From the NCBI RefSeq assembly GCF_028471945.1, contig NZ_CP110128.1:4700501-4764500 (forward strand): a stretch of DNA of 64,000 nucleotides, written 5' to 3'. Under the pieces are notes generated by a model that was not told the DNA's origin, ran no database searches, and worked only from the letters and a program-made list of their open reading frames with translations. Origin of the DNA: Pseudomonas sp. WJP1. Its GTDB lineage: Bacteria > Pseudomonadota > Gammaproteobacteria > Pseudomonadales > Pseudomonadaceae. Position 1 is the stretch's first letter. Each line of letters begins with the position of its first letter. A program made the translations under genes and the position numbers. Below, in pieces: positions 56,097 through 64,000 of this stretch.

Positions 56097-58538
56097 TCAG
56101 TCGCGTACCGGGCCAGGGGCCAGGACTTCACGCGAACCGTTGGTGTTCATGGACGTCACGACCCCGGCCATTTCCATGGCTTCGATCATGCGTGCGGCGC
56201 GGTTGTAGCCGATCTTCAGTTTGCGCTGAACCGCGGAGATGGACGCGCGACGGCTTTCCAGGACGAACTGTACCGCTTCGTCATACAGCGCGTCGGCCTC
56301 GGGATCATCGCCATCGCCGCCACCGCTGCTGCCTTCAAAGCCGCTGCCGGCCTCCTCGACACCGTTGAGGATGTCGTCGTTGTATTCCGGCGCACCGCGC
56401 AGTTTCCAGGCCTCGACCACGCGGTGAACCTCGTCGTCGGACACGAACGCACCGTGAACCCGGATCGGCAGGCTGGTACCCGGCGGCATGTACAACATGT
56501 CACCGTGACCCAGCAATTGCTCGGCGCCACCCTGGTCGATGATGGTCCGCGAGTCGATCTTGCTCGACACCTGGAACGCCATACGGGTCGGGATGTTGGC
56601 CTTGATCAGGCCGGTGATCACGTCCACCGACGGACGCTGGGTCGCGAGGATCAGGTGGATGCCCGCCGCCCGCGCCTTCTGGGCGATACGGGCGATCAGT
56701 TCTTCAACCTTCTTGCCGACGATCATCATCATGTCGGCGAATTCGTCGACGACCACCACGATGGTCGGCAGCTTCTGCAGCAATGGCGCTTCGTCGTGGA
56801 TGCTTTCGCGCTTGTACAGCGGGTCGCTCAATGGTTCGCCGGCGTCCTGGGCTTCCTTGACCTTGGCGTTGAAGCCGGACAGGTTACGCACGCCCATCTT
56901 CGCCATCAGCTTGTACCGTCGCTCCATCTCGGCAACGCTCCAGCGCAGGGCGTTGGCGGCGTCCTTCATGTCGGTCACAACCGGGCACAGCAGGTGCGGA
57001 ATGCCTTCGTAGATCGACAGTTCAAGCATTTTCGGGTCGATCATGATCAGCTTGGCGTCATCCGGGCCAGACTTGAACAGGATCGACAGGATCATCGCGT
57101 TCACCCCCACCGACTTACCGGAACCGGTGGTACCGGCCACCAGCAGGTGCGGCATCTTCGCCAGGTCAGTGATTACCGGCTTGCCGCCGATGTCATGGCC
57201 CAGGGCCAGGGTTACCGGGGACTTGAAGTTGTCGTACTCGGGGGTCGACAGCACTTCGGAGAAACGCACGATCTGCCGGTCTTCGTTGGGAATCTCGATA
57301 CCGACCGTGGTCTTGCCCGGAATCACTTCCACCACACGTACGCTGGTCACGGCCAGGGAACGCGCCAGGTCTTTCGCCAGGTTGGAGATACGGCTGACCT
57401 TGACCCCGGCCGCTGGCTGGATCTCGTAACGGGTAATCACCGGACCCGGGTGAATCGAATCCACGGTGACTTCGACGCCGAATTCCTTGAGCTTGATTTC
57501 CAGCAGGTGGCCGACGGCCGCCAGGGATTCGGGCGAGTAATTGAGTTGTTTCTTTTCCGCCGGGTCGAGGATCGAGATCGGCGGCAAGGTGCCTTCCACG
57601 GCGCTGTCGACGAACAACGGCGCCTGTTTTTCTTTTTCCACGCGCTTGCTCGGCGCTGGCGGCTTGGGTGGCGCCGGGGCAATCACCGGCGGTACCTGCT
57701 TCTCGCGCTCGGACATGTGCTTGCTCAGGGCCTGCTCGCGCTCGATCAGGCGCTCCTTGACCTTGGCCTGCTCACGCTTGTCGGTGACGGTCGGCGCGAC
57801 CACATCGTGCACGCGCTCATCGACTTCACGCAGCTGCGCCACCAGTTGCTTGCGCTCGGTACGGGCCGCCCACCAGCGATTGGCGGCGCCCTGGAACAGT
57901 TCGAACAGGTCGAGGGTGATCTTGCCGGTAACGTCCATCACCTTGAACCATGACAGGTCGGTGAACACCGTGAGACCGAACAGGAACAGGGCGATGAACA
58001 GCAGCGTGCTGCCCTGGATGTTCAGCGCGTTTTTCGCCAGGTCGCCAAGGCTCTCGCCCAGCGCCCCGCCGGCGCCGGCCGGCAGACCGGTCGCGGCATG
58101 GAAATGGATGTGCGCCAGCGCGGCACCGGACAGTACCAGGAACACCAGGCCGATCAGGCGCCAGGAAAACAGCCAGCCGCTCCACTCCCACGGCTCGTGG
58201 CGTTGGCGGAAGATCTGATAGGCCTTGATCGCCAGCAACAGCGGAAAGATATAGGCAAAGTAACCCAGCACCATGAACAGGATATCGGCGCTGTAGGAGC
58301 CTGCCGGGCCGCCGAAGTTCTGAACGTCGTCGATCTTGCTGTTATGGCTCCAGCCCGGATCATCTTTGCCATAGGTCAGCAAGGCCATCATCAGGAACAG
58401 GCACAGCGCACCGATGGCGATCAATGCACCTTCCTTGAGGCGGTAGTGCAAGTGCTGACGCCAGAGTGGAACAACTGTCTTGGGTGCTGCGGTGGATTTC
58501 TTCAAAACCTGTTTTTCCTGCGCCACGGGCGCGTCCAT
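56097..58538 (-). CDS. ftsK: DNA translocase FtsK
   Basis: The 813-residue protein has about four N-terminal membrane segments (residues 35-185), a charged linker rich in Glu, Lys and Pro at about 210-310, and the motor domain with Walker [15 protein letters not shown] near 470 and [12 protein letters not shown]. The C-terminal winged gamma domain ([20 protein letters not shown]) reads KOPS. It couples division to chromosome segregation. The ATG at 58538 is preferred over a TTG nine codons earlier. It is divergent from trxB; the 270-base gap holds promoters but no gene. Confidence 0.94.
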   Translation of the reverse strand: MDAPVAQEKQVLKKSTAAPKTVVPLWRQHLHYRLKEGALIAIGALCLFLMMALLTYGKDDPGWSHNSKIDDVQNFGGPAGSYSADILFMVLGYFAYIFPLLLAIKAYQIFRQRHEPWEWSGWLFSWRLIGLVFLVLSGAALAHIHFHAATGLPAGAGGALGESLGDLAKNALNIQGSTLLFIALFLFGLTVFTDLSWFKVMDVTGKITLDLFELFQGAANRWWAARTERKQLVAQLREVDERVHDVVAPTVTDKREQAKVKERLIEREQALSKHMSEREKQVPPVIAPAPPKPPAPSKRVEKEKQAPLFVDSAVEGTLPPISILDPAEKKQLNYSPESLAAVGHLLEIKLKEFGVEVTVDSIHPGPVITRYEIQPAAGVKVSRISNLAKDLARSLAVTSVRVVEVIPGKTTVGIEIPNEDRQIVRFSEVLSTPEYDNFKSPVTLALGHDIGGKPVITDLAKMPHLLVAGTTGSGKSVGVNAMILSILFKSGPDDAKLIMIDPKMLELSIYEGIPHLLCPVVTDMKDAANALRWSVAEMERRYKLMAKMGVRNLSGFNAKVKEAQDAGEPLSDPLYKRESIHDEAPLLQKLPTIVVVVDEFADMMMIVGKKVEELIARIAQKARAAGIHLILATQRPSVDVITGLIKANIPTRMAFQVSSKIDSRTIIDQGGAEQLLGHGDMLYMPPGTSLPIRVHGAFVSDDEVHRVVEAWKLRGAPEYNDDILNGVEEAGSGFEGSSGGGDGDDPEADALYDEAVQFVLESRRASISAVQRKLKIGYNRAARMIEAMEMAGVVTSMNTNGSREVLAPGPVRD

Positions 58539-58801
58539 CTGTTGAATGACTATAAAACTGCCCAATCCAGGCAGGTAAAAAAGTTAACAGGCGTAACCGG
58601 GACTACTTTTAACACTGCGCATCGGTTTTCATAAACACGAAACGCGATGCCAATTTTGTTACAAACACTGTTACAGCCAGGCATTGTACGGGTTTGTACG
58701 TCCGATGCCATGCTGGCAACTCTTGGGTGTAGCATAGTCAACAGCACATTACGTGCGACTCAATTTGAGCACGCATTCTCTTTTGTGACAAAGGCTTATG
58801 A

Positions 58802-59770
<969 letters not shown>

Positions 59771-59833
59771 CGGCACACTTCACGGCGGGCCCGACGCCCG
59801 CCATCGCCCTCCCCTTCTGTAAGCCCTGACGCC

Positions 59834-60514
59834 ATGCTGACCTGGTTACAACGCAACACCCTGACGTTCCCGGCCCTGGAAAAGGCCATGCGCGATCCCA
59901 ATGGGTTGCTGGCAGCCGGTGGCGACCTGTCCGCCGATCGACTGATCCAGGCCTACCGCCATGGCTGCTTCCCCTGGTTTTCCGAAGGCCAGCCGATTCT
60001 CTGGTGGTCGCCGGACCCTCGCACCGTGCTGTTTCCCGATGAACTGCACGTGTCCCGCAGCCTGAACAAACTGCTGCGCCAACAACGCTACCAGGTGACC
60101 TTCGACCAGGATTTTGCCGCGGTCATCCGCGCCTGCGCCGCCCCCCGGGAATATGCGGACGGCACCTGGATCACCGAAGCCATGCAGGACGCCTACATCG
60201 AACTGCACAAACGCGGCCATGCGCATTCGGTGGAGGTCTGGGACCAGGATGAACTGGTGGGCGGGCTGTATGGACTGGCGATGGGCCAGCTATTTTTCGG
60301 CGAATCCATGTTCAGCCTGGCCGACAATGCCTCGAAATTTGGCTTTGCCACACTGGTGCGACATCTGAAAGACTCGGGTTTCGTGCTCATCGATTGCCAG
60401 ATGCCCACCGATCATTTGCACAGCCTGGGTGCACGAGCGATTCCGCGCCGGGTGTTCGCCGATTACCTGGCGCAGCATCTGGATAAGCCCAATCGTGCAA
60501 CCTGGGTTTGCTGA
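59834..60514 (+). CDS. aat: Leucyl/phenylalanyl-tRNA--protein transferase
   Basis: The 226-residue protein has [20 protein letters not shown] near residue 20, [18 protein letters not shown] and [14 protein letters not shown], all typical of Aat. It adds Leu or Phe to N-terminal Arg or Lys, producing degrons for ClpS/ClpAP. It lies 63 bases after trxB and next to bpt. Confidence 0.95.
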   Translation: MLTWLQRNTLTFPALEKAMRDPNGLLAAGGDLSADRLIQAYRHGCFPWFSEGQPILWWSPDPRTVLFPDELHVSRSLNKLLRQQRYQVTFDQDFAAVIRACAAPREYADGTWITEAMQDAYIELHKRGHAHSVEVWDQDELVGGLYGLAMGQLFFGESMFSLADNASKFGFATLVRHLKDSGFVLIDCQMPTDHLHSLGARAIPRRVFADYLAQHLDKPNRATWVC

Positions 60515-60570
60515 GCGACTTTTGCCCGTGTGGCTTACACTTATTCAAAAGCTTATCCCGAGGGTTGATC

Positions 60571-61278
60571 ATGACCGAGTTGGCGCGCTTGAAGTTTTAT
60601 GCCACTCAACCCCACTCCTGCAGCTATCTGCCCGAGGAGCAGGCCACGACCCTGTTTCTCGACCCTAGCCAGCCCATGGATGTGCACGTGTACGCAGATC
60701 TGTCTGAAATGGGTTTTCGGCGCAGCGGCGACCATCTGTATCGCCCGCACTGCCAGAATTGCAATGCGTGCGTACCGGCGCGCATCCCTGTAGGGCAATT
60801 CACACCCAATCGTCAGCAAAAACGTATTTTCAAACGCAACGCCGATTTGCAGGTGCGCCCCGCCAAGCCGGGTTTCAGCGAAGAATATTTCGATCTTTAC
60901 CAGCGCTACATCGAAGAACGCCATGCCGATGGCGACATGTACCCGCCCAGCCGCGATCAGTTTTCCACCTTCCTGGTTCGCGACCTGCCGTTTTCGCGGT
61001 TCTACGAATTTCGCCTTGAGGGTCGACTGCTGGCCATCGCCGTCACCGATCTTCTGCCGAACGGTCTGTCGGCGGTCTACACCTTCTATGAGCCTGCCGA
61101 AGAGCGCCGCAGCTTGGGGCGCTACGCCATCCTCTGGCAAATCGCCGAAGCCCGGCGCCTGGGGCTGGACGCGGTTTACCTGGGCTACTGGATCAAGAAC
61201 TGCAAAAAAATGAGCTACAAGACCCAGTATCGACCCATCGAACTGCTGATAAACCAGCGCTGGGTCGTCCTGAACTAG
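60571..61278 (+). CDS. bpt: Aspartate/glutamate leucyltransferase
   Basis: The 235-residue protein has the ATE-family features [16 protein letters not shown] at 17-32, the cysteine pair [12 protein letters not shown] near 62 and [16 protein letters not shown] near the C terminus. It leucylates N-terminal Asp and Glu, complementing Aat in the N-degron pathway. The ATG at 60571 behind CGAGGG is the family start. Confidence 0.94.
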   Translation: MTELARLKFYATQPHSCSYLPEEQATTLFLDPSQPMDVHVYADLSEMGFRRSGDHLYRPHCQNCNACVPARIPVGQFTPNRQQKRIFKRNADLQVRPAKPGFSEEYFDLYQRYIEERHADGDMYPPSRDQFSTFLVRDLPFSRFYEFRLEGRLLAIAVTDLLPNGLSAVYTFYEPAEERRSLGRYAILWQIAEARRLGLDAVYLGYWIKNCKKMSYKTQYRPIELLINQRWVVLN

Positions 61279-61389
61279 AGCAGGCCCTAAACCCCTTGGC
61301 TTAAACACCACTTTTCGGGCACAATGCACGCCGCTTTTGCCTGGCGCAGTTGCACCGGGCCATTCATTGGACACCGAGGGCTTTACTGC

Positions 61390-61608
61390 ATGTCGAAAGA
61401 AGACAGCTTCGAAATGGAAGGCACTGTCGTCGACACCCTGCCCAACACCATGTTTCGTGTGGAGTTGGAAAATGGGCACGTCGTAACCGCGCATATTTCC
61501 GGCAAGATGCGCAAGAACTACATTCGTATTCTTACCGGTGACAAAGTGCGCGTCGAGCTGACGCCCTATGACTTGAGCAAAGGGCGCATCACTTACCGCG
61601 CTCGCTAA
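61390..61608 (+). CDS. infA: Translation initiation factor IF-1
   Basis: The 72-residue OB-fold protein ([20 protein letters not shown]) is a standard IF-1. It binds the ribosomal A site during initiation. The start gives the exact family length. The terminator just downstream ends the plus-strand operon. Confidence 0.97.
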
Positions 61609-61622
61609 TCAAGTCAATACAA

Positions 61623-61649
61623 GACGCCCGGCTTATGCCGGGCGTTTTT
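61623..61649 (+). terminator. Rho-independent terminator of infA
   Basis: GACGCCCGGC-TTAT-GCCGGGCGTTTTTG forms a 9-10-base stem with a tetraloop followed by a T run, 15 bases after the infA stop. Confidence 0.93.
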
Positions 61650-61674
61650 GTTTGCCTGGGATTTCATTGCCCCC

Positions 61675-61765
61675 CTGTAGGAGTGAGCCTGCTCGCGATA
61701 GCGTCATTTCAGCCAACATTGATGTCACTGACATACCGCCATCGCGAGCAGGCTCACTCCTACAG
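61675..61765. repeat. REP-like inverted pair (REPIN)
   Basis: Perfect inverted arms CTGTAGGAGTGAGCCTGCTC and partner enclose a centre starting GATAGCGTCATTTCAGCCAA, related to those at 24743 and 55302. It sits between the convergent infA and clpA terminators. Confidence 0.84.
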
Positions 61766-61791
61766 GGGATCGCGGTGATTTGACAGGCAAC

Positions 61792-61817
61792 AAAAAGGCG
61801 CCAATTGGCGCCTTTTT
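61792..61817. terminator. Bidirectional terminator of clpA
   Basis: AAAAAGGCGCCAATTGGCGCCTTTTT is a perfect 26-base palindrome with flanking A and T runs, 17 bases after the clpA stop. Confidence 0.9.
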
Positions 61818-61833
61818 ATTTTGCTTCTGAACG

Positions 61834-64000
61834 TCAGGCCATTTCAGCCGTGGTTTCGAACTCGAAGGTCAGCTCGCCGTCCTTCAGATCGATATGAACC
61901 ACGCCACCATGGTCGGCCAGTTCGCCAAACAGGATCTCTTCCGCCAGCGGACGCTTGATCTTGTCCTGGATCAAACGTGCCATTGGGCGAGCGCCCATAG
62001 CCGTGTCGTAGCCAGTTGCCGCCAGCCAGCCTCGTGCAGCGTCGGTCACTTCCAGCTGCACGCGCTTGTCTTCCAGCTGCGCCTGAAGTTCGGTAAGGAA
62101 CTTGTCCACCACGCTCTTGATGACCTCATGGCTGAGGCGACCAAACTGGATGATGGTGTCCAGACGGTTGCGGAACTCTGGGGTGAAGCTCTTCTTGATC
62201 ACTTCCATCGCATCGGACGAGTGGTCCTGATGGGTGAAACCGATCGAAGCGCGGGCTGCGGTTTCGGCACCGGCGTTGGTCGTCATGATGACGATCACGT
62301 TACGGAAGTCGGCCTTGCGCCCGTTGTTATCGGTCAGCGTCCCGTGGTCCATGACCTGCAGCAGCAGGTTGAAGACTTCCGGATGCGCCTTCTCGATCTC
62401 ATCGAGCAACAGCACGCAGTGTGGCTGCTTGGTGATGGCTTCGGTCAGCAGACCGCCCTGATCGAACCCGACATAGCCTGGAGGCGCACCGATCAGACGC
62501 GATACGGTGTGGCGCTCCATGTACTCGGACATGTCGAAGCGAATCAATTCGACACCCAGCGCCTTGGCCAGCTGACGCGCCGCTTCGGTTTTACCGACAC
62601 CGGTAGGACCTGCGAACAGGAACGAACCGACTGGCTTGTCAGGCGACTTGAGGCCGGCACGGGACAGCTTGATCGCGGTCGCCAGCGAATCGATCGCCGC
62701 GTCCTGACCAAACACCGTCAGCTTCAGGTCACGCTCAAGGTTACGCAGCAGCTCTTTGTCGGAACTGGTGACGTGTTTTGGCGGAATCCGTGCGATTTTC
62801 GCGACGATATCCTCGACTTGAGGCACTTCGATGCGTTTGACCCGCTTTTCCACCGGCTGCAAGCGCTGGAAGGCACCCGCTTCGTCGATGACGTCGATGG
62901 CTTTGTCCGGCATGTGCCGGTCATTGATGTAGCGCGAAGCCAGCTCGGCAGCGGCGCGCAGGGCCTCATCACTGTATTCGATATTGTGATGGGTCTCGAA
63001 ACGCCCTTTCAGGCCGCGCAGGATACCGATGGTGTCTTCCACCGAAGGCTCCGACACATCAACCTTCTGGAAGCGCCGGGCCAGGGCTCGGTCCTTCTCG
63101 AAGATCCCGCGGAATTCCTGGAAGGTGGTCGAACCGATGCAGCGGATATCACCGGACGACAGCAGCGGCTTGAGCAGATTCGAGGCATCCATGACGCCAC
63201 CGGACGCGGCACCCGCACCGATGATGGTGTGGATTTCGTCGATGAACAGGATCGCCTGCGGACGTTTTTTCAGCTCATTGAGCAACGCCTTGAAGCGCTT
63301 CTCGAAATCGCCGCGGTATTTGGTCCCGGCCAGCAAGGCACCCAGGTCAAGGGAGTAAACCACGCTGTTGGCCAGCAGGTCCGGTACCTGGTTGTCGACA
63401 ATGCGCTTGGCCAGGCCTTCGGCAATCGCGGTTTTACCCACGCCCGCCTCGCCCACCAGCAACGGATTGTTCTTGCGACGACGCGCCAGGATCTGGGCGA
63501 CGCGCTCGACTTCCAGCTCACGGCCTACCAATGGATCGATTCGACCCTGGCGCGCGAGTTCATTAAGGTTGCTGGCATAAGCATCCAGTGGATTGCCTGA
63601 AGATGAAGACTCACCGCCCTCGTCGTCCTGCATATCTTGCTCACCCTCAGAGTGATCGCCGTGCCCTGGCACCTTGGAAATGCCGTGGGCGATGTAGTTG
63701 ACGACATCGATACGGGCAACGCTCTGCTGTTTCAGCAGGAACACTGCCTGACTCTCTTGCTCACTGAAGATCGCGACCAGCACGTTGGCGCCAGTCACTT
63801 CGCGTTTGCCCGAGCTCTGTACGTGAAACACAGCACGTTGCAGTACACGCTGGAAGCCCAGGGTTGGCTGGGTTTCGCGATCCTCGTCATGCACGGGGAT
63901 CAATGGCGTGGTGGAGTCGATGAACTCCTGCAGGTCATGCTTGAGTTTGTCGAGGTTCGCGCCGCACGCACGCAAAACGGTGGCGGCAGCCTCATTGTCC
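61834..64000 (-). CDS. clpA: ATP-dependent Clp protease ATP-binding subunit ClpA (5' end outside window)
   Basis: About 722 residues are present; the frame is open to the right edge and roughly 35-40 N-terminal residues are missing compared with E. coli ClpA. Two AAA+ modules are complete: D1 with [17 protein letters not shown] and D2 with [18 protein letters not shown]. The Ile-Gly-Phe segment near the D2 end (RASIGFTHQ) is the ClpP-docking loop. It unfolds substrates, including N-degron proteins made by Aat and Bpt, for ClpP. clpS is expected just beyond the window. Confidence 0.95.
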   Translation of the reverse strand, partial: DNEAAATVLRACGANLDKLKHDLQEFIDSTTPLIPVHDEDRETQPTLGFQRVLQRAVFHVQSSGKREVTGANVLVAIFSEQESQAVFLLKQQSVARIDVVNYIAHGISKVPGHGDHSEGEQDMQDDEGGESSSSGNPLDAYASNLNELARQGRIDPLVGRELEVERVAQILARRRKNNPLLVGEAGVGKTAIAEGLAKRIVDNQVPDLLANSVVYSLDLGALLAGTKYRGDFEKRFKALLNELKKRPQAILFIDEIHTIIGAGAASGGVMDASNLLKPLLSSGDIRCIGSTTFQEFRGIFEKDRALARRFQKVDVSEPSVEDTIGILRGLKGRFETHHNIEYSDEALRAAAELASRYINDRHMPDKAIDVIDEAGAFQRLQPVEKRVKRIEVPQVEDIVAKIARIPPKHVTSSDKELLRNLERDLKLTVFGQDAAIDSLATAIKLSRAGLKSPDKPVGSFLFAGPTGVGKTEAARQLAKALGVELIRFDMSEYMERHTVSRLIGAPPGYVGFDQGGLLTEAITKQPHCVLLLDEIEKAHPEVFNLLLQVMDHGTLTDNNGRKADFRNVIVIMTTNAGAETAARASIGFTHQDHSSDAMEVIKKSFTPEFRNRLDTIIQFGRLSHEVIKSVVDKFLTELQAQLEDKRVQLEVTDAARGWLAATGYDTAMGARPMARLIQDKIKRPLAEEILFGELADHGGVVHIDLKDGELTFEFETTAEMA

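Noticed and set aside
61894..63600. 568-codon plus-strand frame opposite clpA
   Set aside because: Antisense shadow of a highly conserved gene with intact ClpA motifs.

Overview
The window reads as chromosome of a fluorescent-group Pseudomonas. G+C is high, coding density is high, and many of the roughly 70 genes sit in ATGA-type overlapping operons. At least fifteen paired REP-like inverted repeats carry the outer motif GTAGGAGCGAGCCTGCTCGCG or a relative. The right end has the order known from Pseudomonas chromosomes: tusDCBE, cysG-serS-crcB-rarA-lolA-ftsK, trxB-aat-bpt-infA-clpA. No phage, integrase, insertion sequence, CRISPR array, rRNA or tRNA was seen.

Left part (0-16 kb). A Tat-exported FAD oxidoreductase is followed by a FixLJ-like sensor/regulator pair, a solo receiver protein and a type II NADH-dehydrogenase-like flavoprotein. 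Next is a heme import operon (substrate-binding protein, FecCD permease, ATPase, ChaN-type lipoprotein) whose upstream flank holds a gene remnant and no outer-membrane receptor. Small metabolic genes follow: cytochrome c, NmrA-like protein, cupin, SDR with a divergent LysR, cysteine hydrolase with a divergent AraC, NIPSNAP and an acetyltransferase.

Middle (16-44 kb). This is the accessory, catabolic part. A minus-strand operon encodes a ureohydrolase (agmatinase family), an aldehyde dehydrogenase, an NCS1 transporter and a BetA-like GMC alcohol dehydrogenase, with a divergent LysR gene. Beside it lies gcsR and a glycine-cleavage operon (gcvH-gcvP-glyA-lipA) behind an excellent sigma-54 promoter. 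It lacks the sdaA and gcvT genes known from the P. aeruginosa equivalent. Then come a D-Ala-D-Ala dipeptidase/L,D-transpeptidase pair, a sterol-desaturase-family membrane enzyme, and two more NCS1 transporters. One is beside an exported amidohydrolase. The other is translationally coupled to a nitrilase-family hydrolase and has its own divergent LysR. A gamma-glutamyltransferase pseudogene lies in front of ogt.

Right part (44-64 kb). This is mostly housekeeping: tRNA 2-thiolation sulfur relay, siroheme synthesis, seryl-tRNA synthetase, fluoride exporter, RarA, LolA, FtsK, thioredoxin reductase, IF-1, and the N-degron set Aat/Bpt/ClpA. clpA runs off the right edge. The most interesting candidate for an undescribed pathway is the alcohol dehydrogenase/aldehyde dehydrogenase/ureohydrolase/NCS1 operon next to the glycine-cleavage operon. 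Together they could convert a guanidino alcohol to a guanidino acid and then to urea plus an amino acid. That is an inference from gene content and adjacency only.
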